A stretch of 64,000 bases of DNA from CAVWCQ01 sp963753545 (GTDB lineage Bacteria; Chloroflexota; Anaerolineae; Aggregatilineales; Aggregatilineaceae). Below the pieces are notes generated by a model that made no database searches, was not told the DNA's origin, and saw only the letters and a program-made list of their open reading frames with translations. The DNA is taken from positions 1,612,001 through 1,676,000 of the forward strand of contig CAVWCQ010000008.1 in assembly GCA_963753545.1 (NCBI GenBank), read 5' to 3'. Positions 35,671 through 44,958 of the stretch are shown here, piece by piece. Every line of letters begins with the position of its first letter. Positions within the stretch are counted from its first letter, which is position 1. The translations under genes were made by a program, and so were the position numbers.

Positions 35671-36852
35671 TCACCGGATCGTTTTTCCCGCACTCAGCCG
35701 CATATCCAACTGTGTGCGGTAGGCGGCGCGCACGGTGAGACCGGCATGTGCCAGCGGTCCGTTCGTCACTCTCAGGTCAGGATCGCGCATCTCCGCGATC
35801 TGGTACCAGCGCAGCACGCCGAAGACAGCATAAGTCAGGGTGTCCTGATCATAAACGGGTGTACCATGCGCGGCGTCGGGGGCCAGAATCCGCTTGTGAT
35901 TGTAAACTCCCACCCGGCGGAACGGCGGCAGGCGCATGGCGGCCCGCAGCAAATCCCCGGCGCGGAAGGCCCACGCCCCAGCCAATCCACCGAATCCCAG
36001 CCAGCCGATCAGCGCGCCAACCAGATCCGGTTCGGTGGATGCTTCCAGCCCTTTCCAGTCCAGTTGTAGGTAGGGTTTACCATCGACATTCAGAGTGGCA
36101 CTGTTAGGCCAAAACTGTGTTTGCCCCAGCCGCTTCGGGAAGCCGTAAATCTCCCGCCCCAGCAGGATCGGTTCCCAGGTGGAGGGGTAGATGTAGGGCA
36201 CATAGAGGCCCAGCCCGCGCCCAACCCGCACCGGGATAAAAATTGTCGTTTCGACGTAGCCGAAGCGGGCGTCAGGGTTCGATTCGGGGTAGGCGTTCGG
36301 GAATTTCGCCAGCGCGATCAACAGGGGGGCACGGCCCTGCATCGGACCGCGTAACAGTCGCGCGCCCGGCGGGAGCATACCCCGTACAGCGGCCTTATCC
36401 GCGCTGCAAAAAGCGAAGATCATCGTCACATCATCAAACAGAAACGGGCCGGGAACGAGTTCACCCCGCTCATTGGCGTAATGGATCGGCGCTTCCAGTT
36501 CGGCAATCCGCTCCTCGACGGTCAGCAGTCGGTGGGCAAGGGCGCGGCGGGCGGACTTGGAGAAGGTTTCATCGGCCCATAATCGATCCACAGGCCAGCA
36601 CAGGCACTCGCCATCATCCAGTGCCGTGATCTTTTGCGTGTGAGGCAGTCCGCCGAGAACAGCGGCCAGATCGAGCCAGTTGCTGGGGGTCAGCGTACCC
36701 GCCTTGTTGGACTCGCAGTGCCCCGCCTCGATCCTTAGCAAGTCGGGAGCCGGATCCCCCTCGTAGCACAACACGTCGCCCGCGTGAAAGGGGCGATGCT
36801 CGGCAAGTGATATCAGCTCAGGGGTCAGAATATCATCAAAAAGGTTCTGCAT
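35671..36852 (-). CDS. cNMP-binding-like domain fused to acetoacetate decarboxylase-like domain
   Basis: 393-residue fusion from ATG 36852. Residues 1-115 resemble a cyclic-nucleotide-binding beta-roll (FHAGDVLCYEGDPAPDLLRI, then WLDLAAVLGGLPHTQKITAL), but the phosphate-binding Glu and Arg of the usual GELA...RTA cassette are absent, so ligand binding is doubtful. Residues about 150-380 are an acetoacetate decarboxylase-family barrel with VETTIFIPVRVG, PYIYPSTWEPILLGREIYGFPKRLG (Lys of the Schiff-base site present) and WKGLEASTEPDL. Reaction unknown; the family includes true decarboxylases and lyases acting on other ketoacids. It sits directly upstream of the flavoprotein gene. Confidence 0.82.
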   Translation of the reverse strand: MQNLFDDILTPELISLAEHRPFHAGDVLCYEGDPAPDLLRIEAGHCESNKAGTLTPSNWLDLAAVLGGLPHTQKITALDDGECLCWPVDRLWADETFSKSARRALAHRLLTVEERIAELEAPIHYANERGELVPGPFLFDDVTMIFAFCSADKAAVRGMLPPGARLLRGPMQGRAPLLIALAKFPNAYPESNPDARFGYVETTIFIPVRVGRGLGLYVPYIYPSTWEPILLGREIYGFPKRLGQTQFWPNSATLNVDGKPYLQLDWKGLEASTEPDLVGALIGWLGFGGLAGAWAFRAGDLLRAAMRLPPFRRVGVYNHKRILAPDAAHGTPVYDQDTLTYAVFGVLRWYQIAEMRDPDLRVTNGPLAHAGLTVRAAYRTQLDMRLSAGKTIR

Positions 36853-36970
36853 GCGCCAACCATAACACAGAGCGCCGCCGCTTCGCCAGTACGAGGGCAA
36901 TTAGGGGAAACATGGAAATGGTGACTGCGTATTTGCTTCGCCGGGCGTTAAAACGTTCCGGCTATGAGGA

Positions 36971-37052
36971 AAAAAGTCCGCTAAAGGGACTCTTAAAAAC
37001 AAATCCCTTTAGCGAGTTTTTCTCTAAAGATGGGCAGGTTCAAAACCTGCGG
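36971..37052. repeat. AAAGTCC hairpin repeat, copy 2
   Basis: Long stem AAAAGTCCGCTAAAGGGA (36972-36989) against TCCCTTTAGCGAGTTTTT (37004-37021), then a 7-bp hairpin GCAGGTT-CAA-AACCTGC (37034-37050). Same family as copies at about 28.57 and 46.37 kb. It lies downstream of the DUF4397 gene and probably terminates it. Confidence 0.65.
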
Positions 37053-37062
37053 AAAGACGTTT

Positions 37063-38946
37063 TTACGGCGTGAATTCCAGGACAATCGCTTCCAGACCCG
37101 GATCCGCGCGCCCGTAGACGCCGATCATGACAACGGTGTACGTCGTTCCTGCCTTCATGTCGACGCCCTCGATCTTGGCGACTACGCCCGTATCAGAGAC
37201 GAAGTTGAAGGAATAGGAGCCTTCCGGGATATTCACATTCGAGCCACTCATGCCCGGCTGGAGATCGTTCACCGCGACCGAGTTGTCGGTTGGATTCACG
37301 ACATCCACAGCGCCTGCCCCGACGCCCGCGTTAATGAAGCGGACGCGAGCCGTGCCGTTTGGCATCAGGTCGAGCGCATCGGGCGCAGCGGCGAGCTTGG
37401 CCTCGTCCGCGTTACCGTAGATGTACATGGTCCGCGCATAATTTTCGCCGCCCAGTTCCATTTCGCCTGTCCACTTCGGTTCCGTCGCGGTTCGGTCCAT
37501 GCCTGCCGGGTAGACGGAAATCGTATAGATGCCGGGCTGGTACATCTGGTATTCAGTCACGGTCTTATAGCCGAGATTGCTGGCGACCACAGTGTCGTTC
37601 ATATAGATGTCCACTGCCGGACCCCAGGCATTGAAGTGTGCCCAACGCATATAGGGGTACTGTGGAACAAAATCGGTGCTGACGGTTACGGCATTGATTA
37701 ACGGGTTTTCCGGATCATCGTCGAAGGCGATCAGTTGCGTGGAACTTCCCGGCAGGATGCTGATGCTCGCCTGTTCCATCATCGTCGCGCCGCTGCTGGC
37801 ATCGGCAAAGCGGATTGCATAGTTGCCACCAGAGACAACTTTGCTGGCGTCAGCGAGCGGCTCAATCGCGTCGAAGATCGCCGGGCCGTCCAACCGCTCG
37901 ACCGCAAAGGCCGGGTTACCTGCGGCAAGGTTGATCACCTGCAGACGCGCCATTCCCGACGGGACAGGGCTGAGATCGCTCAAATAGGCACCCGCCTGGG
38001 GTGCGTCTGCCGTACCGCCTGCGACAAACAGCACGCTCTGATTCGCGGCCAGAGTTGCCGTGCCAGAGAGGATCGGCTGGCTGTCGGCGGGCGAGGTCCC
38101 TATAGCATAAACATCATAGACGTAGTCGCCAGGGGCAGCGGCCCAGTATTCCGTCACGCCCCCAAAAGGAACCTGCTGGTAGATGGGGACGACTTCCTTA
38201 TTGATATAAACGGTGACGTCGCTCACGCCCTGCGCGACATGGGCAAAACGGAACAGGCTTGTCGCTGGGGGATTGAGGACCGAACTGTCGGCGGTTAGAA
38301 GACGGGGTGTGCCCGCGCTTGCATCGCCAACTACGAACAGTGTCAATGCCCGATCCGGCGCAATCTCGCGCCCCGTCTCGCTCAAAATCGCCGAGCCATC
38401 CTCTGCCGTGACCGCGAGATCATAGGTGCCGCCGTACAGCATCACGGCGTCGCTGGCCTGCCCATAGGTCAACCCAGCGGCCACAGCCTTATCGCCAAGG
38501 TTCACGTTGAGTGCGGGGCCGCCAACAACAACGTTGACGATGCGAATGCGCGCCCCGTTCCACACGGGAGCCGACACATCATCTACAAGCGCTGTCGCTT
38601 CGAGCGCGGTCTGCTTGTTGAAAGCCACCACAGAGACGCGCTGGTTCGCTTCCAATGTCACAGTAACGGTCGCCAGGTCATCTGCTCCGCCTGGCAGACG
38701 GAAGTGGAAAGTCTGTTCTCCGGGGAGAACATCCATGTATTGAGTTGCCCCATTCACACTGGTCACTGCCAGTGTTGTGTTGATGTACGCATCGAGCAGA
38801 GTGGCATCAACCGAGGCATTCACAAATCGGACCCGCGCCATATCGGTGGTCTGGGCCTGAGCCGGGTGAGAAGCTGCCGGGAAGCAGGCAAACGCCAACA
38901 TCAGCGCTACCACTGCAATAGTAGTGGTTCGCAAACGGAGGTTCAT
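37063..38946 (-). CDS. Secreted protein with six DUF4397-like repeats
   Basis: 627-residue exported protein from ATG 38946 (AAGGAG upstream). After the signal peptide (TTTIAVVALMLAFACFPAASHPAQA) come about six beta-sandwich modules of about 100 residues, each opening with a phrase such as ARVRFVNASVDA, RIRIVNVVVGG, LFRFAHVAQG, RLQVINLAAG, YMRWAHFNAWG and RVRFINAGVG, and each carrying a VDVYxN-like strand. This is the DUF4397 pattern of secreted or surface proteins with unknown function. No anchor is seen at the C-terminus, so release or non-covalent surface binding is likely. Confidence 0.87.
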   Translation of the reverse strand: MNLRLRTTTIAVVALMLAFACFPAASHPAQAQTTDMARVRFVNASVDATLLDAYINTTLAVTSVNGATQYMDVLPGEQTFHFRLPGGADDLATVTVTLEANQRVSVVAFNKQTALEATALVDDVSAPVWNGARIRIVNVVVGGPALNVNLGDKAVAAGLTYGQASDAVMLYGGTYDLAVTAEDGSAILSETGREIAPDRALTLFVVGDASAGTPRLLTADSSVLNPPATSLFRFAHVAQGVSDVTVYINKEVVPIYQQVPFGGVTEYWAAAPGDYVYDVYAIGTSPADSQPILSGTATLAANQSVLFVAGGTADAPQAGAYLSDLSPVPSGMARLQVINLAAGNPAFAVERLDGPAIFDAIEPLADASKVVSGGNYAIRFADASSGATMMEQASISILPGSSTQLIAFDDDPENPLINAVTVSTDFVPQYPYMRWAHFNAWGPAVDIYMNDTVVASNLGYKTVTEYQMYQPGIYTISVYPAGMDRTATEPKWTGEMELGGENYARTMYIYGNADEAKLAAAPDALDLMPNGTARVRFINAGVGAGAVDVVNPTDNSVAVNDLQPGMSGSNVNIPEGSYSFNFVSDTGVVAKIEGVDMKAGTTYTVVMIGVYGRADPGLEAIVLEFTP

Positions 38947-39176
38947 AGGGATAAAACTCCTTTGGGTGGAAGAAAAACAGGGTGCCGCACTATACATAAT
39001 AGAGTCTCTTGTGCCCTCAGCCTATAGCCCATTTTGACTACCGGATGTCATGATAAATGGGATGGGTTCTGTCAGTTTAGTCTTGGCAGAAAAATAATGC
39101 CAGTCCGACACTTTACTTTTCGACAATGTATGCTTTATGATTAGGCATGGCTGGATTGTGATGGGAGTGTCTACGA

Positions 39177-40043
39177 ATGATGAGGGTCTCGGCGTCTGTG
39201 GTTGTTATCGTGATGATGATTTCCGCTTTCCCAGCGCGGGCACAGGGGGGCAATGTCATGTGGCCTATGCCTGAACTATGCACTCAGAACGATCTTAAGG
39301 ATATGCTGGATGCCGTCGCGCCCATCACCGCTATCCTGGATCAGGTGAGCGCCGCTTCGGTAGAAACCACAGACGATAGGACAGCCGCCGCCCTGCTGCT
39401 CGATCAGGCTCGCCTGATGTTTAACAATGCGGATATTCCTTTCTGTGCCGATGGGGTGGTTTTGGTCGGGCTACTCAACCGGGTGATCTACAGCTCTGAA
39501 CTGAGCCTGTTATATGCGGCAGTGGAGACGGATAGCGCCTCTGTGCAGTACCAGACAACCGTGATGCAGTCTGCCAACGACGCATTCCGGATCCTGATGG
39601 ACGGTTACGCCGATCTGTACGTGAGGAACGAATGGCTGACTGCCTGCACCGATCACGAGTATTCCAATGGAAACTGGGCCGCTGCCAGCGATCAAATGGT
39701 GACCTACGTTGACCTGATTCCCGATATCCAGGATTTCCTGGACGGGGAACCGCTGTCGGAGGATATGATTGCTTCTGTGGAGCATATCCTGGAAGAATTC
39801 GATGCCTACACCGTAAACGTTCCGCAGTGCAACGATATAACCATCGAGATTATTGCCGACGAGAGCATGCTCTACGATACGCTCTTGACATTAACGATGA
39901 GCCAGCTTCTACAAGAGAGGCTCGCGGCGGGCGCGGATCCTGCACTCACGGGTAGACTGTCGGATGCTGTTGACGACTTAAAGAACTACCTCTCCAATTC
40001 GATCTGCTACTGGACAGGCGACCCGATGTGTACGCCATCATAA
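39177..40043 (+). CDS. Secreted hypothetical protein
   Basis: 288-residue protein with a clear signal peptide (MMRVSASVVVIVMMISAFPARAQ). The mature part is acidic and mostly helical, with several cysteines spread along it (PELCTQ, PFCADG, TACTDHEY, PQCND, SICYW). I do not recognise a family. It is divergent from the DUF4397 gene with about 230 bases between them and ends in a perfect terminator. A structural or binding role outside the cell is inferred. Confidence 0.75.
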   Translation: MMRVSASVVVIVMMISAFPARAQGGNVMWPMPELCTQNDLKDMLDAVAPITAILDQVSAASVETTDDRTAAALLLDQARLMFNNADIPFCADGVVLVGLLNRVIYSSELSLLYAAVETDSASVQYQTTVMQSANDAFRILMDGYADLYVRNEWLTACTDHEYSNGNWAAASDQMVTYVDLIPDIQDFLDGEPLSEDMIASVEHILEEFDAYTVNVPQCNDITIEIIADESMLYDTLLTLTMSQLLQERLAAGADPALTGRLSDAVDDLKNYLSNSICYWTGDPMCTPS

Positions 40044-40048
40044 ACAGT

Positions 40049-40077
40049 GCGCCCCTCGGATCCGAGGGGCGCTTTTT
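40049..40077 (+). terminator. Rho-independent terminator
   Basis: Perfect palindrome at 40049-40072 (GCGCCCCTCGGA and its complement) followed by five T, six bases after the upstream stop codon. Confidence 0.88.
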
Positions 40078-40085
40078 ATTGAGAG

Positions 40086-40634
40086 TTAGTCCCACTGAAC
40101 GTGGATCACCGTTGTCTCTGCATCATCCTTATCGCGGCGCGGCAGTTCTTCATCATAATAAACGGTAAAGTTGGTGCCCACAGGCAGCCAGCGGCGCGCT
40201 CCACCATAAATGCCACCATAGGCATAATCGTCGGGGTAGGGGATGTGGTGGATCATCTGGTAATGCTTGGGGGTCACCTGGACGGGTTTAATATAACCAG
40301 GATCGGTTCCTCGATTGTTTGCCAGATAAAATTGATCCCACATGGCGACCACCTGCTCGAACGGCAGAGCTTCCACTTCGGGCGGAAGGATCGCATTTTC
40401 CATAATTTTCATCCCAATGCTGACGAGATCGAGCATACCGCCGCGTGAGCCTGCGATCTCGCCGAGGAGGTCAAGCACGATTTGCATCGGATACCAGCGT
40501 TCGGGATTGATGTCATCTAAATTATACTTTTTCAGAAACGGCTGGTAATGGTCGAGGTTAATCGCTTGAAGGAGTGAGAGGTGAACTTGCCCGACAGTTT
40601 CGGCATCCTTACTAAACGCGACGTAGTGTTTCAT
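40086..40634 (-). CDS. Hypothetical protein
   Basis: 182-residue soluble protein that I do not recognise. It begins MKHYVAFSKDAETVGQVHLS, has a helical N-terminal half (INPERWYPMQIVLDLLGEIAG, MLDLVSIGMKIMENAILPP) and a C-terminal alpha/beta part with HYQMIHHIPYPDDYAYGGIYG and TNFTVYYDEE. The layout (W-Y-P helix then an SRGG turn) recalls small-molecule-binding sensory domains, but that is only an impression. It is transcribed towards the secreted hypothetical and separated from the ZIP gene by 138 bases. Confidence 0.65.
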   Translation of the reverse strand: MKHYVAFSKDAETVGQVHLSLLQAINLDHYQPFLKKYNLDDINPERWYPMQIVLDLLGEIAGSRGGMLDLVSIGMKIMENAILPPEVEALPFEQVVAMWDQFYLANNRGTDPGYIKPVQVTPKHYQMIHHIPYPDDYAYGGIYGGARRWLPVGTNFTVYYDEELPRRDKDDAETTVIHVQWD

Positions 40635-40772
40635 TGCTGTCCTCGTAAATATTGAGTAATGATGAAGTATGATGGAATCCTAAACTCATTCTTAATTTTA
40701 CGCAACCCAAGTGTGTAAATAATGAGGGCGCTGTATGTGCAGCGCCCATGAGGAAATTTCGAGGTAGTCCGT

Positions 40773-41948
40773 TTACTTCACGAAGAACGCCGTAAAGTAC
40801 ATCACCGCGATGCCCGCTGTCAGTCCTGCCATGTTAATCCACGACAGCGCCTCTTCGCTGCGCCGCTGCGCGTCCCGGATCAGCAGCCGCGATACTTCGT
40901 AGATCACCTGCAAAATAGCTCCCGCGCCGACACTCAGGAAGATCACTGCCAGCAGCGGGTTAAACGCGAATCCGCCGATCAGCGCGCCAATCGTCGCCGG
41001 GCCGCCTGCCAGCGCCGCCAGCAGGACAAAATGGCGCAGCCGGGGCCGTTCCCGCGTGACCGGAGCGGCAATGCCGATGCCCTCGGTGATGTTGTGCAGC
41101 GTGAAGCCGATGACGAGGAAGGTTCCCAACGAGGCCGCGCCCCCCGCAAACGCTGCGCCAATCGCCAGCCCTTCGCCCAGGTTATGCAGTCCGATGCCCA
41201 ATGCGATCATATAGGACAGGTAAAGAGCCGATTCGTCGCGCCGGGCGTTTTTGCCGATGGCGACAATCCCCAAAAAGGTAAGGAGTGTTACCAGGATCAC
41301 CAGAGGCTGCCCCTGAAACGTGCCGGGGACATCCGCCGCTTTTTCGAGCGCCTCTAACACTGTATCGGCAAAGAGGAAGACGAGCAGCCCCACTGTCAGC
41401 GCCAGCGCGAAGTTCATGGCGCGTCTGCCCGCCCGCCGCATGAACGGATACCACAGCAGGCCGAGCGTCACCGGGACCACCCCCACGTAGATGCCGAGCA
41501 GCGCATAGGACAGCACGGAACGGCGGCTCGGTTCGGGTGTGGCTACGGCGACATTGACCGGGATCGGAAAGGTCAACCCGGTGTTCGTGACCAGGGTGAT
41601 CTGGTGCGCCTCTCCCTCAACCCAGGGGTAGGGGACGCGAATACGCGCCGTATCGAGGCGGCCCAGGTGCGCGCTGCCCTGTTCGACATGGAACGACCAG
41701 AAGGCATCATCGACGACGATCTGGGCGATGGTCACCGGGTCGGGGCCACTGTTGATCACATCAAGCAGGAATCCATTTTCGTCAAGGCGGACCCGCTGCA
41801 CACTGATCTGCTCGATGGGCGGAGCGTTGGATCGGAAGGCCGAGGTCGGGTCTCCGGCTAAAAATGCGCCGATAATCAGCGCCAGAGCGAGTAGAGGCAG
41901 CAGACCCATCAGCAACGTAACGGGGCGCGACGGCTGGTTAGCTTTCAT
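40773..41948 (-). CDS. ZIP-family metal transporter with N-terminal extracytoplasmic domain
   Basis: 391-residue membrane protein. The first helix (VTLLMGLLPLLALALIIGAFLAG) is followed by an Ig-like extracytoplasmic domain of about 100 residues (ISVQRVRLDENGFLLDVINSG, PYPWVEGEAHQITLVT), which most ZIP proteins lack. The C-terminal 250 residues are the ZIP transporter with metal-site helices HNLGEGLAIGAAF and HNITEGIGIA. It imports a divalent cation, probably Zn, Fe or Mn. Its start lies 11 bases inside the end of the multicopper oxidase gene, so translation is coupled. Confidence 0.9.
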   Translation of the reverse strand: MKANQPSRPVTLLMGLLPLLALALIIGAFLAGDPTSAFRSNAPPIEQISVQRVRLDENGFLLDVINSGPDPVTIAQIVVDDAFWSFHVEQGSAHLGRLDTARIRVPYPWVEGEAHQITLVTNTGLTFPIPVNVAVATPEPSRRSVLSYALLGIYVGVVPVTLGLLWYPFMRRAGRRAMNFALALTVGLLVFLFADTVLEALEKAADVPGTFQGQPLVILVTLLTFLGIVAIGKNARRDESALYLSYMIALGIGLHNLGEGLAIGAAFAGGAASLGTFLVIGFTLHNITEGIGIAAPVTRERPRLRHFVLLAALAGGPATIGALIGGFAFNPLLAVIFLSVGAGAILQVIYEVSRLLIRDAQRRSEEALSWINMAGLTAGIAVMYFTAFFVK

Positions 41949-43054
41949 GGTCCATCTCCATTGCTGGTATATTGTCGCCGCCGTCGTCTGTCACATGGAA
42001 CATCCCCATCCAGCCCAGCTCGGCAAATTCGCTCTGGTGGGCGTGGAACATATACATGCCGGGGTAGTGGTAGCTGAATTCGAGGATGCCGCGCTGCCCC
42101 TGGCTCTGCACAATGGTATCGATCCGGCGGTGGGTCGGTTCGAGCGTTGTGCCGTGATCGGTGTAGTCAAAGAATTCCGCGTGCAGGTGGAACGAGTTGA
42201 TCAGGTCAAATTCCGTCAGGTTGATCAGGTAGATGCGCACCCGTTCGTTAACTTTCAGCGGGATCGGATCGTTGCCGTAGGCGAAGGCAATCGAGTTAAC
42301 CGCGTAAATCTCGTTCGCGTTGTCGAAGTTAGTATCGAAGGCATTCATGACCATCACCAGCTCTTTGGCAGGCGGGCGACCTTCTTTGGGATCGACAATA
42401 TATGCGCCGTACAGTCCTTTGTGGATGTGCCGCTTGAGCGGGACGGCGTGGCAGTGATACAGGTGACAGCCGAACGGTTCCGCCGTGAACTCATAGGTGT
42501 AACTCTCGCCGGGCATCACGTGCCCTGGCCCGGTCAGATCGCGCCCCATCATTGCCGCCATTTTCGCTGTGACAGGTGTGCCATCCATTGAGGCACGGTG
42601 CACGCCGTGAAAATGGATGGTATGCGGGTGCGTTCCCGCGTTCTGAAAATGCACCCGGATCAGATCTCCCTCGGTGGCGCGGATCGTTGGCCCGGGCACG
42701 CGCCCGTTATAGGTCCAGGCGGGGAAGAAGATTCCCGGCGCGATCTCGATTTCGCGATCGACGGCGATCATGCTGTATTCGCGCACCGTGCGCCCGTTTT
42801 CCACGTAAATCGTGTCACCCATGTTGAAGTCCGTCAGGATATCCAGCGGGTGAAAGCCGTTGCGGACGTGATCGACTTCACCGACTGCGCCAAACACATC
42901 ATCGGCATGACTGCCGCCGTGCGCTGGCTTTTTGCTGCCGGAGTCTTTTGCACCCGCGCTTTGATGATTGGTACGCGCGATCAGGGCGGCACCGGCAGCC
43001 CCGATAGAGCCTAGTAAAAACCCTCGGCGGGTCGTAGTGGTTCGTTTGACTCAT
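41938..43054 (-). CDS. Tat-exported multicopper oxidase (frameshifted near start)
   Basis: About 370 codons. ATG 43054 leads into a twin-arginine signal (TTTTRRGFLLGSIGAAGAAL) if one A is removed from the CAAACG run near 43044. The mature part has two cupredoxin domains: TIHFHGVHRASMDG, the HLYHCHAVPLKRHIHKGL segment with the type-1 copper Cys and His, NSFHLHAEFFDY, and YMFHAHQSEFAELGWMG. The four His pairs fit a trinuclear cluster at the domain interface as in two-domain oxidases with T1 copper in the first domain. NirK-type reductases lack the HCH pair. Likely role is oxidation of a metal ion or phenol in the envelope, linked to the downstream ZIP transporter. Confidence 0.88.
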
Positions 43055-43076
43055 ATTGATTCCATCCAGTGTTCGA

Positions 43077-43096
43077 AATTTAGATTAACCTAAATT
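43077..43096. promoter_or_regulatory. Putative DtxR/MntR-type operator
   Basis: Twenty-base palindrome AATTTAGATTAACCTAAATT with 9 of 10 pairs matched (only the A/C pair at 43084/43089 fails). The right half, read outward as TTTAGGTTAA, resembles DtxR/IdeR/MntR-family half-sites. It is centred about 32 bases upstream of the oxidase start in an AT-rich stretch, well placed to control the oxidase-ZIP operon by metal level. No DtxR-family gene is in the window. Confidence 0.5.
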
Positions 43097-43237
43097 ATAA
43101 TTATGATTATATGAAAAAATAGTTTAATGTCAACGTAAGAAGGGCCGTGTAAGAATTACGCAAAAAATGCACAAATAAATCACTAGAAATGCTCAACCCC
43201 TCTTTTAGCGGGTGGGGAGCAGTGTTATGATGAAACC

Positions 43238-44815
43238 ATGTTCCTACTACCTGATTACCGCGTTCGCCAGCGGGATTACCTGCTGAATATCAGCCGCGCT
43301 CTGACTGCACAGCTCGACCTGGGCGAAGTGCTGCGGATGATCCTCCAGGCTGCAACCTCGATGTTGGCAGGGGAGGTCGGTATTATTGCCTTGCGCGAGC
43401 AGGATTTGTTCCATACCCGCGCCGTGACTGGCATCCAGCCCGAACAGGCCGATGTCTTTGATCCCCTGCTCGAAGACCTGAGCGGCGATAGCACCGAAGT
43501 CATCGACTTCAACCTGCTGCAAGGCAAGATGCGCAAGGTGGCGCGCACGATGGATATCAACCTGCGCCAGATTGTTGCCCTGCCGATGGTTGTTGCCGGG
43601 GATATGCTGGGCATTCTCTTCATTTTCCGCACCTATGCCGGGACACCCACCGAAAATGATCATCTGCTGCTGCAAAGTTTTGCTGATCAGGCCGCGATTG
43701 CCGTGCATAACGCGCGCATGTACGAGTTTGCCAACCAGGAGCGCCAGCGTCTCGCCGCCATTCTGGACTATAGCGCCGATGGCGTGATGATTCTGGACGC
43801 CCGCCTGCGCGTCGAACGATGGAACCACGCCCTGAGCCGGATCACCGGACTGCCCGCCGAACAGGCCACCGGGCGGCATCACGATGTGGTGATTCGCTGG
43901 AAGGGGCAGACGATGGGGCCGTCCAATATCAAAGAGGCAATAGAGGGCGGTTGGCCCCGCCCCCATAACGGTGATGCCCCGGCGGATACGCTCTATGTAG
44001 AAGGCGACCTGGAACGGCTCGATGGTACGACGATCAGCGTGGGTATTACCTACGCTCCGCTGCTTCGTTCTGATGGTGAGCTGCAAAATATCATCGCTAA
44101 TGTGCGCGATATCACGCATTTTCGTGAAGCGGAACGGCTGAAATCGACGTTTATTTCGGTCATTTCCCACGAACTGAAAACCCCTGTCGCCCTGATCAAA
44201 GGCTACGCCGACACCCTCAGCCGAGAGGATGCCGACTGGGACCACGCGACGGTTCAGAACGGGCTGCGTGTCATCGAAGACGAGGCGGATCGGCTGGCGG
44301 AACTGATCGAGAATCTGCTGGCGGCGTCCAAGCTTCAAGCGGAAGGCATGCGCCTGAGCATTGATGATGTAAATCTGCGCGCCCTGGTCGAACAGTCTAT
44401 CGAGCGCCTGCAAACCTCTACGGAGCGCCACACGCTGACCGCACAGTTCCAGGATGGTTTCCCGATCATTCAGGGCGACGCGGCCCGGCTGCGGCAGGTG
44501 ATCGATAACCTGCTGGGTAATGCCATCAAATATTCGCCCAAAGGCGGGCAAATCACGGTGCGCGGTACGTATGATGACGAGTCAGTGCAGGTTGCCATCA
44601 GTGACCAGGGGCCGGGCCTGCCCGCCGACGAACTGGAGCGAGTGTTTGAGCGGTTTTACCGGGTGAACAGTGCCCTGACCAACAACATCCAGGGGACCGG
44701 ACTGGGGCTGTATCTCGCCCACGCTGTGGTGACAGCGCACGGCGGCAAAATCTGGGTGACGAACAACCCCAAGGGCGGCGCGACTTTCTGGTTTACCCTG
44801 CCTCGTTTAGACTGA
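43238..44815 (+). CDS. GAF-PAS sensor histidine kinase
   Basis: 525-residue cytoplasmic kinase with no membrane helix. GAF domain about 10-165 (LNISRALTAQLDLGEVL to ADQAAIAVHNARMYE), PAS about 170-300 (AAILDYSADGVMILDARLRVERWN), HisKA with the phospho-acceptor in VISHELKTPVALI, and HATPase with N box NLLGNAIKYSPKGG, G1 SDQGPGLP, F box FERFYRV and G2 GTGLGLYLA. All catalytic boxes are intact. The OmpR-type regulator at 48019-48729 is the nearest possible partner, three genes away and on the other strand. Confidence 0.93.
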   Translation: MFLLPDYRVRQRDYLLNISRALTAQLDLGEVLRMILQAATSMLAGEVGIIALREQDLFHTRAVTGIQPEQADVFDPLLEDLSGDSTEVIDFNLLQGKMRKVARTMDINLRQIVALPMVVAGDMLGILFIFRTYAGTPTENDHLLLQSFADQAAIAVHNARMYEFANQERQRLAAILDYSADGVMILDARLRVERWNHALSRITGLPAEQATGRHHDVVIRWKGQTMGPSNIKEAIEGGWPRPHNGDAPADTLYVEGDLERLDGTTISVGITYAPLLRSDGELQNIIANVRDITHFREAERLKSTFISVISHELKTPVALIKGYADTLSREDADWDHATVQNGLRVIEDEADRLAELIENLLAASKLQAEGMRLSIDDVNLRALVEQSIERLQTSTERHTLTAQFQDGFPIIQGDAARLRQVIDNLLGNAIKYSPKGGQITVRGTYDDESVQVAISDQGPGLPADELERVFERFYRVNSALTNNIQGTGLGLYLAHAVVTAHGGKIWVTNNPKGGATFWFTLPRLD

Positions 44816-44902
44816 CAGACCTGCTCGTGCGATAATAGTTGCTGAGAAGGTTGCCCTAGACGGGATCTGTCACCTTGCGTTAAACTGCATCTGTTCTTGT
44901 TT

Positions 44903-44934
44903 CAGCCGTTTGGCTGGACCAGCCTTTCGGCTGG
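44903..44934. repeat. Two small adjacent hairpins in leader of CpXC gene
   Basis: CAGCC-GTTT-GGCTG (44903-44916) and CCAGCC-TTTC-GGCTGG (44919-44934) have near-identical stems and precede the AGGAG-ATG of the CpXC gene by about 15 bases. Because the arms are interchangeable, alternative pairing is possible. No T-run follows. Confidence 0.4.
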
Positions 44935-44958
44935 CGCGTAGCGTTCCAGGAGTATTTC

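Noticed and set aside
43247..44551. 434-codon frame antisense to the histidine kinase
   Set aside because: It mirrors an intact kinase gene and lacks recognisable motifs.
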